Notes: a model not told the origin generated them from the sequence alone. Positions 29,690 through 39,439 are shown, counted from the first letter of the stretch. The stretch: 48,076 nt of DNA from Candidatus Heimdallarchaeota archaeon (GCA_027001645.1 JALTMP010000232.1:1-48076); one strand, 5' to 3'. Program-made: numbers and translations.

Positions 29690-29762
29690 TGGCTGGGATG
29701 ATGATAAGAGAGTCACCGAGAGCTTTTTGCAATGATCCTCGACGGGCGAACTGATCCAGCCA
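29690..29762 (+). ncRNA. Candidate archaeal box C/D sRNA (2'-O-methylation guide)
   Basis: Terminal stem TGGCTGG(G)/(T)CCAGCCA; C box ATGATGA (29698-29704); D' CCGA (29716-29719); C' ATGATCC (29732-29738); 12-nt guide TCGACGGGCGAA; D box CTGA (29751-29754); TATA-like ATTATAATTC at 29661-29670. Confidence 0.75.
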
Positions 29763-29769
29763 CCAATTA

Positions 29770-30492
29770 CTAGCTCAATGCATCTAGCAGATCACTTAAC
29801 GATGCTTCAAAATCGGGTCTTAATTCCGAATGATCTTTATTTTCAACATGTGTAGGGACAAGAACAGTCGCAATCCCTAGTTGTGAGGCGGGAATATCTG
29901 TTTCTAGATCATTCCCGATCATGATCGCTTGGTGAGGAGAACAATTGAACTTGTCTAGGAGTTGTTGAAAATACTCTCGCTGAGGTTTCACGTACTTAGA
30001 ATTCTCTGCATGAGTAATATGGTCAAAGTGCTCCGGAGAGAGACCACCCCATGTGATTCTTTTTTCAACAGCGATCAGTGGAAATACGGGATTAGTAGCA
30101 AGAACCACGTAGATCCCTTTACTTTTTGCCAATTCCAACAACTCTTTCGCAACAGGATATGGCCGAATCATTGTTTCTAACTCATCATAAGAAGAGGAGT
30201 AAAAAGCTCGAAAACGAAGATTGACTTCTTCTCGCGAGATTGGGACATATGGTGTAAACTTGTCAAGAAAGACATCAAGAAAGAACTTTGATCCATCCAT
30301 GGTACTCATAGAGTCAAACGTTGCTTTCAGTAGTAGCTTTTGAAAGTCTTCAAAATTCATCAGATCCTGAAAATGTCGATGAGCTAAGCGAATATAGTCC
30401 GTATAGAAAACCTTAGGACTGAAGTCAATGAGTGTTCCATCAAGATCAAAGAGCAATAATTTCGCATTACCAAACCTTTTTTTTAGCTCCAT
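29770..30492 (-). CDS. HAD-superfamily hydrolase
   Basis: LLFDLDGTLIDFSP, VLATNPVFP, AIMIGNDLETDIPAS. Confidence 0.92.
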   Translation of the reverse strand: MELKKRFGNAKLLLFDLDGTLIDFSPKVFYTDYIRLAHRHFQDLMNFEDFQKLLLKATFDSMSTMDGSKFFLDVFLDKFTPYVPISREEVNLRFRAFYSSSYDELETMIRPYPVAKELLELAKSKGIYVVLATNPVFPLIAVEKRITWGGLSPEHFDHITHAENSKYVKPQREYFQQLLDKFNCSPHQAIMIGNDLETDIPASQLGIATVLVPTHVENKDHSELRPDFEASLSDLLDALS

Positions 30493-30590
30493 AAGAAGTT
30501 CCCCGCAAGCGTCCTAGGAGTTCTACCCAATGGGTAGTTAAAAGGATTAACTGTTATCCAAAAACTACTAGGAAAAATCGAGAGGAGATC

Positions 30591-31466
30591 TCAAATTGAA
30601 ATTATGGTTTCTTCTTTGACGATGACAAGCGCAAGAACTCCGCCCATAGAGAAGAGGAACACAGAAACGAGGAGTGAACTAAAGAACATATAATAGACTG
30701 TAGAAAAGTAGCCAAGAGCTAAGTAAGCCACTCCAATTAAGATAGAATGAGTGAGACCAAGGAAAAATGAGGACTTGGGAATGTTCACTAGATACACGTG
30801 AGAAGTGCTGGAGAGGAGGAGGAAAATGCCCAAGAGAATCCCAAACAAGAATAAGAGATGGACGGAAAGAGCTAGACCAACCGACTCGTAGTAAGTTCCA
30901 GAAATCACAAACATGAGATATTGTTGATTTATCGGAATAGGATGAGAGAACAAGACCCATCCAAGAACTGCAGAGATAAGTACAAGCAACAGTGCTACTT
31001 TATTCGTGGAATATTGATTGACAAACCCCTTTGGTTGAAGAGAGATTCTTTCTTGAAATCTTGAAGAACCCAATAGCACAACTAATGCAATTGCCAACAC
31101 CAAAGCTGAAGTTGCAAATACAACATAATATGCATTTTTTATTAGCCTTGTCTGGAGCGTAGAATCTGATGAGAAAGAACCAACAAGAAGAAATGCAATG
31201 ACTAACGATATACTAGTGGCGAGGGCATAGCGAATGAAAGTAACAATAGATGAGGGAACCTTCAACTGAAGATTGCTGTCGGTGCTGAATGAAGCCGCAA
31301 TCATTCCTAGGAGAATGGGAATAACTAACATGCTCAAGATGATCGCAACATTACTTGTGGCTTGGAATCCAAGAAAGGAATAAGCGGTTGAAACAGCATC
31401 ATCAAAACCAGCCATGATGATGAGAAGCAATAATGTTGAAAATAGATAATTGTAAACCCATTTCAC
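30591..31466 (-). CDS. Multi-pass membrane protein, function unknown
   Basis: 291-aa ORF with about eight hydrophobic segments; no family recognised. Confidence 0.65.
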   Translation of the reverse strand: MKWVYNYLFSTLLLLIIMAGFDDAVSTAYSFLGFQATSNVAIILSMLVIPILLGMIAASFSTDSNLQLKVPSSIVTFIRYALATSISLVIAFLLVGSFSSDSTLQTRLIKNAYYVVFATSALVLAIALVVLLGSSRFQERISLQPKGFVNQYSTNKVALLLVLISAVLGWVLFSHPIPINQQYLMFVISGTYYESVGLALSVHLLFLFGILLGIFLLLSSTSHVYLVNIPKSSFFLGLTHSILIGVAYLALGYFSTVYYMFFSSLLVSVFLFSMGGVLALVIVKEETIISI

Positions 31467-31601
31467 ATTTACAGTGAAATAGACTCAGATTAAATCAATT
31501 GGGATATGGGAAGAGAAGAAGAAGGAGTTAGATTGATTTTTGTATGGTAGGAATATTCATTTCTCTTGAGTGAGTTACTAGTTAATGACTTGTGAGAAGA
31601 C

Positions 31602-32285
31602 ATGCAAAGGGATCCATATTATAAAATAAAGAGAAGAATCTTAGAAGATTTGAGATTACGAGGATTTGTTTTTTCACCACAAGTAGAGCAGGCTTTCTTG
31701 GAAGTGGATCGTTCATTATTTGTTCCAGAGAATCAGCGTAAAGCAGCGTATCAAGATAGACCATTGCCTATAGGGCATGGGCAGACAATCAGCGCAATTC
31801 ATATGGTCTTGATGATGATTGCTGTAGAAGCTGGCAATCCACAACCAGGAGATCAAGTACTTGAAATAGGTACGGGGAGTGGATATAACGCAGCAATCTT
31901 GTCAAGAGCTGTGGATCCAGATCATAGGGGTGAGGGATTCGTAGTTTCGATTGAGCGAATAGCAGCACTGGCCTTCAGAGCCAGAAAAGCTTTGAAAAAT
32001 CACTCGATTAGTGAGAATGTAGAAGTCATAATCGCAGACGGAAGTAAAGGAATTGCAAAAAGAGAATTATTTGACCTCATTATTGTGACAGCGGCAGCAC
32101 CATCCATTCCTCCCCCCTTAATTGAGAATTTAAGACCGGGAGGGCGATTGATTATTCCAGTTGGGTCGAAATATATTCAGCGGCTAGTAATTGCCACAAA
32201 AGACGAAGGGGGAAAAGTCCATCAACAGCCGGATTACTCAGTCATGTTTGTTCCCTTGATTGGAGAGTTTGGTTTTGAAAAGTAG
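31602..32285 (+). CDS. pcm: Protein-L-isoaspartate O-methyltransferase
   Basis: YQDRPLPIGHGQTISAIHMVLMM, VLEIGTGSGYNAAILS. Confidence 0.96.
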   Translation: MQRDPYYKIKRRILEDLRLRGFVFSPQVEQAFLEVDRSLFVPENQRKAAYQDRPLPIGHGQTISAIHMVLMMIAVEAGNPQPGDQVLEIGTGSGYNAAILSRAVDPDHRGEGFVVSIERIAALAFRARKALKNHSISENVEVIIADGSKGIAKRELFDLIIVTAAAPSIPPPLIENLRPGGRLIIPVGSKYIQRLVIATKDEGGKVHQQPDYSVMFVPLIGEFGFEK

Positions 32286-32295
32286 AAGTGCGAGT

Positions 32296-32655
32296 TCAGT
32301 CATTCTTACGGTGATCATACTTCAAGAGTGCTCGATTCGATACTATGTGTTGAAAGAGCCGAAGCATAGATTCTTTTTTGGAAGGAAAGTGAAGATCATA
32401 ATACTTGCCGATTGTTCTCAGAATTACTTCATGGTCTTTTGTGGTAGAAAGAATCTTCTCAATTTGTTTTAGAAATTCCATCTCGTCAAGTTCCTTCAAC
32501 TTAGAAATTTCGAACAAGAATGTGTTTTTACTTGCGTTTGAGTGTTCTGCATCTATCGAGGGTAATCGGCAATATGCTCCCAAAGGAATATCTAGAGTCT
32601 TATTTTTCGCATCTGGCGGGCTGGATTCGTTCTTATCTGACATGGAGATCTCCAA
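32296..32655 (-). CDS. Hypothetical protein
   Basis: 119-aa ORF with plausible amphipathic composition. Confidence 0.5.
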   Translation of the reverse strand: MEISMSDKNESSPPDAKNKTLDIPLGAYCRLPSIDAEHSNASKNTFLFEISKLKELDEMEFLKQIEKILSTTKDHEVILRTIGKYYDLHFPSKKESMLRLFQHIVSNRALLKYDHRKND

Positions 32656-32722
32656 GTGCTACTATTTGTCAGAGGCTAAGAGCACATGCAATAAAGGCAT
32701 TCTCATTAGGTTAAGAAGTGTA

Positions 32723-33757
32723 CTAGAAGAAATCATCTAAGCTGGCTTGCTTATGAAGCTCCTCCCATCCTTTCAAGGCGCGGTCTAAGGCAGCTTGGAC
32801 TCGCGGAATAGCAAATTCGTGCTGTTCACATAAGAATTCTATCACTTTTTCGGCGTTTGGTGGTTTAAATTCCAAAGAGACGTCCATGTCAACTTTAGGG
32901 TTCAAAAAAAGCTCTCTAATGTTCTCCCATCGATCAGGAATTTCAACGATCTCTTTTTCGACTAGTACTTCCAGCGACCCGTGCTCCTTAATCAGTCTTA
33001 GAGATTTCTTAGGACCAATCCCCTTTACACCCCCTGGATTATAGTCCGTTCCGATAAGAATGGCCATGTCAATCAATTGCTCTCGAGTGACTCCCAGTTC
33101 CTCTAAAACATTTTCTAGTTCAATCAGTTCTGGTTGAACAAGAACATACTTGTTTCGTCTCGGGAGCTTGCGTCTACCACTAATGGTAATGTTTCGAACA
33201 AGATAAGGTGCTCCAAATAAGAGTGAATCATAGTCTTGTGATCCGCAATAGTCAACTATATGTTGCTTAGCCATCCATGCTGCTTGGGCTTCTCCTTCGC
33301 TTGGAGCTTGAACGACAGGAATCCCCAATAGCTCTAGCAGAATCTTTGATTCTTCAACGAGTTCATGCGTTAGCCTACTCGTTCGCTGTGCGAAACTGTA
33401 CGCCCGTTCCCAGTCCCCTTCCTTCAAGGCTTCTTCATAGCTGACTTGGGCTTGCTCTCGAACCTTGATTCTTTCAGCTATTGTGTCGGACTTAAGTTCT
33501 GGGGGAGTGCCGTCAAATACAAAGGCAACTTGAATCTGTTGTTCTAACAGGCGAGTTACACGATAAATTATGCCAGAGAGATGTGAAGTCAGACGGCCCG
33601 TGGAATCCTGTAAAGGAGTGCCATCAGGTTGCCTAATGATTGACAAAAACTGATAAATTGTGTTAAATGCATCAAGTGCAATTTTTCTTCGCCTCAAGTC
33701 TTCAAACGAAAGTTCTCGTCGGCGAGTGATCAGATCTCCTAAACCGGTAACTCCCAC
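32723..33757 (-). CDS. fen: Flap endonuclease 1
   Basis: LDAFNTIYQFL, VFDGTPPELK, APSEGEAQAAWMAKQ, GSQDYDSLLFG, GTDYNPGGVKGIGPKKSLRLI; C-terminal PIP box QASLDDFF. GTG at 33757 gives the canonical MGV start; the ORF-track ATG is at 33781. Confidence 0.96.
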   Translation of the reverse strand: MGVTGLGDLITRRRELSFEDLRRRKIALDAFNTIYQFLSIIRQPDGTPLQDSTGRLTSHLSGIIYRVTRLLEQQIQVAFVFDGTPPELKSDTIAERIKVREQAQVSYEEALKEGDWERAYSFAQRTSRLTHELVEESKILLELLGIPVVQAPSEGEAQAAWMAKQHIVDYCGSQDYDSLLFGAPYLVRNITISGRRKLPRRNKYVLVQPELIELENVLEELGVTREQLIDMAILIGTDYNPGGVKGIGPKKSLRLIKEHGSLEVLVEKEIVEIPDRWENIRELFLNPKVDMDVSLEFKPPNAEKVIEFLCEQHEFAIPRVQAALDRALKGWEELHKQASLDDFF

Positions 33758-33813
33758 AACTAATGGTTTCCCTTGACACAAAAAAACCCGTCGCTCAATG
33801 ATCTAAATGTTGT

Positions 33814-34638
33814 TTATATGTCCTTGGGGAACCAGTAAGTAATTCCTCTTTTGCGTTTGTCTTCGTCAATGTCATGCAAGATTCTCACAGCCTCATTTGC
33901 AGCAAGAATTGCTTTTTCTTCACCCTTAACTCCGAATTCATTTGTAGCTCGGTTAGCGTATACTGCACTTATCGCTGTTGCTCTCATCCCTAACAAGTGT
34001 GCTAATACAAAAATTAAGGACGCCTCCATTTCAAAGTTTAATACACCACTTTGCTTCATTTCCAAGTAAAGTTTCTCTGACCAATGACTAAGGTATCCTG
34101 TTGGAAGTGGTCTTCCTTGTCCTCCATAGAAGGAAGAAGAACTTGCAGTTATTCCTACATGGTATGAAAGATTGTTTTCTTCACACGCCCTTATTAGGGC
34201 AAGAGTTAACTCATAGTTTGCCATTGCAGGAAAAGTGCTACGGACGTAATGAGAACTTGAATCTTCAAGTCTGACAGCTCCGGTCGTAATTATCAAGTCT
34301 CCAATTGCAATATCCTCTTGAAGAGCACCACATGAGCCCACTCGAATGACATCTCGTACGTTCACAGCGTGGAGTTCAGGTAACACGATTTCACAAGCTG
34401 CCGGTCCGATTCCTGTGGAAGTTACCGAGATGGGGACTCCCTTATAGGTTCCCGTGTATGAGACAAATTGTCGGTAGTCAGCCTTAAGAGTTGCTTCATC
34501 CCAGCTCTTTGCAATGCGATGAGCCCGTTTTGGGTCTCCAGGGAGAAGAACGGGTCCTATTAAGTCCCCAGGTTTTACCCTTAAATGGTACTGCATACCT
34601 TCATCGGTTTCTGGTCTATCTGCACTCTTGAAACTCAT
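33814..34638 (-). CDS. udp: Uridine phosphorylase-like nucleoside phosphorylase
   Basis: GPVLLPGDPKRAHRIAKSWDEA, TSTGIGPAACEIVLPEL, RVGSCGALQEDI, NFEMEASLIFVLA. Confidence 0.9.
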   Translation of the reverse strand: MSFKSADRPETDEGMQYHLRVKPGDLIGPVLLPGDPKRAHRIAKSWDEATLKADYRQFVSYTGTYKGVPISVTSTGIGPAACEIVLPELHAVNVRDVIRVGSCGALQEDIAIGDLIITTGAVRLEDSSSHYVRSTFPAMANYELTLALIRACEENNLSYHVGITASSSSFYGGQGRPLPTGYLSHWSEKLYLEMKQSGVLNFEMEASLIFVLAHLLGMRATAISAVYANRATNEFGVKGEEKAILAANEAVRILHDIDEDKRKRGITYWFPKDI

Positions 34639-34712
34639 CTTGTGTAAAAAGGTGGGACGAATTAAAGAATGTATTGAGCGAGGGGAGGGAAAAAAGTGTT
34701 GGAGGCTTAAGC

Positions 34713-35978
34713 TTATTCTTTTGTCAGTTCGCGAAGGATCTCTTCTGCACGATCGGTTCTTATCACTCCTTCTTCGATCATCTTTCGAGCAACTTTGTCG
34801 ATGAGATCACCTTTAGCACCAACGCTTGCTGCAATATTTCTTGCGTGAAGCTTCATGTGGCCTCGTTGGATTCCTTCTGTTGCCAGAGCCCGTAAAGCAG
34901 CAAGGTTTTGGGCTAGACCAAGAGAGGCAGCTACTTGGGCAAGTTCAACAGCACTTGTTACACCTAGTATTTTGAGTGAGATTTGTGCGGTTGGATGGGC
35001 TCTAGTTGCCCCGCCAACGGTTCCAAGTGCCATAGGTAGTTCAATAGTCCCAACAAGATCACCATCTTCGTTCTTTTCATAGGTGGTCAATGAGCCATAA
35101 TACCCGTTTCTAGCAGCATATGCGTGCGCTCCAGCTTCAATTGCTCGGGTGTCGTTTCCTGTTGCAAGGACCAAAGAAGTAATACCATTCATAATTCCTT
35201 TATTGTGAGTTGCGGCCCTATAGGGATCAGCATCTGCGAAAGCATAAGCTTCTAGGATCCCATCCACGACATCTTCCCCACCAAGCTCATCTTTGTCAAA
35301 TATTGCCCTAGCCCGAACTAACCGGTGATCAGCCAAGTTTGAAATGATACGAAGAAGCACTCGCCCTCCAGTAATCTCCTCGATCTTGGGGGCAATTCCT
35401 TCTACCATTGTATTTACTGCATTTGCACCCATGGCATCTCGGCAGTCAACTAATAGGTGGACTACTACAAGATCCCCTACAAGGCTTGGTACAACTCTGA
35501 CCTCAATATCCTTTGCTCCGCCACCAAATTTCACTAATACGGGATCAAGAGAATTAGCTTTCTCCAACAATTCTTGCTTGTGCTCAATTATCTTTTGAGC
35601 AGCAAAAAACGGAGCATCAATATCTAAGACTTGAATTTGACCAATCATTACAGGGTCAGTTGATGTAGCGAAAAAGCCACCTTTTTTGCGTGCGATTTTT
35701 GCAGCATGACTTGCAGCAGCAACGACAGATGCCTCTTCAACAACCATTGGGATCAAATAATCCTTTCCGTTAATTTTGAAATTCGTGGCAATTCCATAGG
35801 GAGAAGGAAAATAGCCGATAACATTCTCAATCATTCTGCCCAAAACGTCTCTGGGAACAGTATCTAAGTTTAGCAGAGAAATCTGCTCAGACGTTAATTC
35901 AACCATTTCAGCAATTTTCGCTCTCTTTTCTTCAATACTTAGATCTTTGAAACCGGAAATGCGGGAATTTATTGTCAT
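34713..35978 (-). CDS. HMG-CoA reductase, class II-like
   Basis: SRISGFKDLSIEEK, MIENVIGYFPSPYGIATNFKING, VVEEASVVAAASHAAK, DCRDAMGANAVNTM, THNKGIMNGITSLVLATGNDTRAIEAGAHAYA, RGHMKLHARNIA. Confidence 0.95.
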   Translation of the reverse strand: MTINSRISGFKDLSIEEKRAKIAEMVELTSEQISLLNLDTVPRDVLGRMIENVIGYFPSPYGIATNFKINGKDYLIPMVVEEASVVAAASHAAKIARKKGGFFATSTDPVMIGQIQVLDIDAPFFAAQKIIEHKQELLEKANSLDPVLVKFGGGAKDIEVRVVPSLVGDLVVVHLLVDCRDAMGANAVNTMVEGIAPKIEEITGGRVLLRIISNLADHRLVRARAIFDKDELGGEDVVDGILEAYAFADADPYRAATHNKGIMNGITSLVLATGNDTRAIEAGAHAYAARNGYYGSLTTYEKNEDGDLVGTIELPMALGTVGGATRAHPTAQISLKILGVTSAVELAQVAASLGLAQNLAALRALATEGIQRGHMKLHARNIAASVGAKGDLIDKVARKMIEEGVIRTDRAEEILRELTKE

Positions 35979-36082
35979 CGATTCTTACCTAAACTTAGAT
36001 GATTTAACATTTGCTAGAAAGAAAATTATGATCATGCCCATTTAGGTTGAGGATACTAAAGGAGCGTTTTTGTTTTATTACT

Positions 36083-37162
36083 TTAGAAAAGAAACTGAGT
36101 AATTTTTGACTGGTGGGGATCAATTGTCTCGAGATTGGAAAATCGTATACCAACAAGCCGTATATCAATAGGACAAGGACATAATGAAAAAAAGAGCTCG
36201 TCGGCTATTTTTTCAAGAACATCATAGTCCTGTGAAGGATGCTTGAGCGAAAGGGCTTTGCTTTTTGTCTTATAGCTTCCATCCCTAATGATAACAGTAA
36301 TTGTTCGTGTTTCAAGGTTTTCCTTTTTTAGCCTCTGAGTCGCAAGTGAAACAAGGCGATGGAGTTCAGCTCTTGCCCTATCCATCTCTTCCTTTTTGGC
36401 TCTTATAGTCCGGTTTCGTCCAATAGATTTGCGCCTCCTAGAGTTACCAAACCACGGAGGCGTCCGCTGATAAATTACTCGTTGAATGAAATCCACTAGC
36501 TTATTTGAGGGAGGATAGTCACTTAGCGCATGCTGAATAGTGTAAATCCCTTGCTCTTTTAGAGAAGCAAATGCTTTCCTACCGATTCCGGGAATGATTT
36601 GGGTGGGATAGGATTTGAATGCTTTAATTATGTTTGAAGGCGCAATTACACCAACCCCTTTTGGTTTTGAAATTGTGGAAGCCATCTTGGCCAGCATTCG
36701 AGTAGAACAGATCCCAATAGTTATGGGAAGTTGCAATTCAGACGATATCCTATTTTGAAAATCTAGACCAAAAGCCGTGAGTTCTTCTATTTCATCCCAA
36801 GAAAAAGCACTAGTTAGTCGTAAATAGCCTTCATCTATACTTGCTTGCTTCCATTCATAGCCCAACAAACGTATTTCTTCAAAGACATCCTTCGAAACTT
36901 GTGAATAATATCCATGTCTTGGAGGAATTATTTCCAATTCAGGACATTTTTCCTTTGCCTGATGAACGGGCATACCACTTCTAACACCAAGTTTTCTTGC
37001 CTCATATGAGGCGCTTAACACAACCCCGCGTGTAAGATTTTCGTTAGAATAGGCAACCGCAACAGGATGGCCTCTAAGATTAGGATTTTCTCTTGTTTCA
37101 ACACTGACAAAGAAGGAATCTAAATCAAAATGCGCAATTATTTCTGTTGCTTCGCCGACCAC
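36083..37162 (-). CDS. dinB: Y-family DNA polymerase IV (Dpo4/DinB)
   Basis: IAHFDLDSFFVSVE, GVVLSASYEARKLGVRSGMPVHQAKEKCP, SIDEGYLRLT, PIPGIGRK-like HhH; C-terminal QSKITQFLF PIP box. Confidence 0.95.
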   Translation of the reverse strand: MVGEATEIIAHFDLDSFFVSVETRENPNLRGHPVAVAYSNENLTRGVVLSASYEARKLGVRSGMPVHQAKEKCPELEIIPPRHGYYSQVSKDVFEEIRLLGYEWKQASIDEGYLRLTSAFSWDEIEELTAFGLDFQNRISSELQLPITIGICSTRMLAKMASTISKPKGVGVIAPSNIIKAFKSYPTQIIPGIGRKAFASLKEQGIYTIQHALSDYPPSNKLVDFIQRVIYQRTPPWFGNSRRRKSIGRNRTIRAKKEEMDRARAELHRLVSLATQRLKKENLETRTITVIIRDGSYKTKSKALSLKHPSQDYDVLEKIADELFFSLCPCPIDIRLVGIRFSNLETIDPHQSKITQFLF

Positions 37163-37385
37163 ACCTAATAATAGATCAGAGTCTTGTTTTAAGCACTGGG
37201 GGAGACCAGTAAAAGTGAAAGTTATGCACTGACAAGTGAAATGTACGATTCTGTTTCACACTCAGAAACGAAGGGGAAGGGGTGAAAAAAGATCTTAGCC
37301 ACCAAGAACACTTTGCCGGAAAGGAGTAAGACGCAAGCAATATCCTAACTTAAAATAGTTTGAATTCAGTATCAATTCGAGGCCA

Positions 37386-37934
37386 ATGGAAAGATCCGCA
37401 ACACAACTAAAAACCCTAGTAACGATTTTGTCATATTTTCCAGAGATTCCTGGAAACAAGGCACTTCAAAAACTCGTTTATTTGGGACAGATGATTACAG
37501 GAAGGACTGTATGGGAATACAAATGGTTTCATTTCGGCCCATACTCACCCCAGTTGCAAGCCACGATCACGCAAGCACAAGAGATGGGATTAATTCAAAT
37601 TGAAAATGGACAAGGGAGTTATGTGATAAAGCTAAACAATGAAAGAGCAAAGCAATTAGAGATAATGGAATTACCCAAGGATGCTTTGGATTTGATGGAA
37701 GGAATTGAAACATTAATGAAGAAGGCAAAGGATAGCCTTAATGACCCAAAGGAATTAGAACTGGTAGCCTCACTGGCATATCTTTTTAATGAGTCTAACG
37801 ATATAGAACTGGCCTCTAAAGAGCTTGCTCAGCGAAAGAACAGATACAAGTACGAGGAAATAAAGAGAGTTCAACCACTCCTCGTTGAACTTTCAACTAG
37901 TTTCAAACATCTAGATTCACCAAATTGGGAATAA
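37386..37934 (+). CDS. YwgA / SocA(Panacea)-like protein
   Basis: GNKALQKLVYLGQMITG...YKWFHFGPYSPQLQATITQAQEMGLI resembles YwgA/DUF4065-type domains. Confidence 0.6.
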   Translation: MERSATQLKTLVTILSYFPEIPGNKALQKLVYLGQMITGRTVWEYKWFHFGPYSPQLQATITQAQEMGLIQIENGQGSYVIKLNNERAKQLEIMELPKDALDLMEGIETLMKKAKDSLNDPKELELVASLAYLFNESNDIELASKELAQRKNRYKYEEIKRVQPLLVELSTSFKHLDSPNWE

Positions 37935-37936
37935 TG

Positions 37937-39439
37937 CTATGTGAATGGATCAAGAGTGGTTTGGCTCTTCTTTGCACGTCGTATTAATTCTTCGATAAAA
38001 TCTGCATACTTGCGGTCAGCAAAAACACGATAGAATGTCTGGCTCATATCTGCGATCAGTGGGATGATTATTCCAGGTGATTCGTCTCTGGTTAGCAGTC
38101 GGAGATTACCTTTTCTGTCAATAATTGCGATCTGCTCTTTGATATAGAACTCTTGGTCATATGCCCATTGAAAGAAACGCGTGGGCTCCTCTGGAGGATT
38201 TTCGCGCGGAGGCGGAGTAACTGCCCTTAGAGATTCATTTTCTGGACGTGGCATAATTACAGCCCAAGGAGGAATATTGCCTTCTTCAATTTCCTTCTGA
38301 ACCTTCCCACTTATTAATTGCCAAATCACCAGTGGGGTTAAGCTATCTCGTTGCTTTCTTCCCTTTAACTCGCTTTGATCCCAAACCAGTTTGTAGGTGC
38401 GTCTTTCCGTCAGAAGGGTGGCATAATGAATAGCTTCCTTCCTCTTCTCACCGAGGTCTTTGTCAATTCTTTTTCGATAAATGGAATGAACAATGTGGAA
38501 GAGAGTATTATCATCAAAAGTCACAAGATCATCCGGGTTTTCCCAGTAATGCCATGGAGGGGGAAGGATTCCCACCTCTTCATTAGTGATTATTTCATAT
38601 AGTCTCGATATTACCTCTTCAAAGAAAACAGTGGACTTATGCATGTACACTTGTTGATACATGTTGTATCTTCCCAGTAAATATTGCTCGATAGCGGGTA
38701 TCCCTTTTTGATGAAACACGATAAATTCCTTGAACTCTCCAGTAGGATCTTTTATTGGAATGAGGATTCGTTTTATTCTACTAAGATCGTAGTTTCCATA
38801 ACTTACTCCTGCAAAATAGCTATCGCGTAATAGATAATCAAGTCGATCTGCATCAAGATTACTACTAATCATCTGGCCACGGGCAAGAGTCTCAACATTA
38901 TCTGAGGTAATGAGGTTTACAACCTCCTTAGGATCAATGTCGTTCTTTTCGAGAATATCTCCAAGAACAGTCTCTAAGATGATTTTCTTGCCAAGAGTTT
39001 CATGCCTGCCATTCCACGATCGTCTATTTTTTTGGCAGATTTCTATTACAGTATTCTCCAGAACATGAGATAAGGGGAAATGTCCAACATCATGCAATAG
39101 GGCGGCGATACGGATTAGTTGCTCTGTTTGATCCTTGAGGATATCGAATTCTTCATAATTGGCTTGAGCAAGATCTCTGTATTTGATAGCGTTAATTCTT
39201 AAACCGTCTATGAGTTCACTTGCGACGTAAGCAACTCCGATCGAGTGGGAAAACCGACTATGAGAAGTGCCATGGTAGACCATATCTGATAGACCCAGCT
39301 GACGGACATATCTTAGTCTTTGAAAAAGAGGTGTGCTAATGATGCTATTTTCAACAGGAGTAATATCAACAGCACCATGAATAGGATCAGCAAGAACTTT
39401 TACAAATCTTAGGGCCATCTTCCAAGTCCTTTTTGGCAA
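37937..39439 (-). CDS. HD-domain phosphohydrolase (COG1078, dNTPase-like)
   Basis: DPIHGAVDITPVENSIISTPLFQRLRYVRQLGLSDMVYHGTSHSRFSHSIGVAYVA, AALLHDVGHFPLSHVLE. Confidence 0.93.
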   Translation of the reverse strand: MPKRTWKMALRFVKVLADPIHGAVDITPVENSIISTPLFQRLRYVRQLGLSDMVYHGTSHSRFSHSIGVAYVASELIDGLRINAIKYRDLAQANYEEFDILKDQTEQLIRIAALLHDVGHFPLSHVLENTVIEICQKNRRSWNGRHETLGKKIILETVLGDILEKNDIDPKEVVNLITSDNVETLARGQMISSNLDADRLDYLLRDSYFAGVSYGNYDLSRIKRILIPIKDPTGEFKEFIVFHQKGIPAIEQYLLGRYNMYQQVYMHKSTVFFEEVISRLYEIITNEEVGILPPPWHYWENPDDLVTFDDNTLFHIVHSIYRKRIDKDLGEKRKEAIHYATLLTERRTYKLVWDQSELKGRKQRDSLTPLVIWQLISGKVQKEIEEGNIPPWAVIMPRPENESLRAVTPPPRENPPEEPTRFFQWAYDQEFYIKEQIAIIDRKGNLRLLTRDESPGIIIPLIADMSQTFYRVFADRKYADFIEELIRRAKKSQTTLDPFT

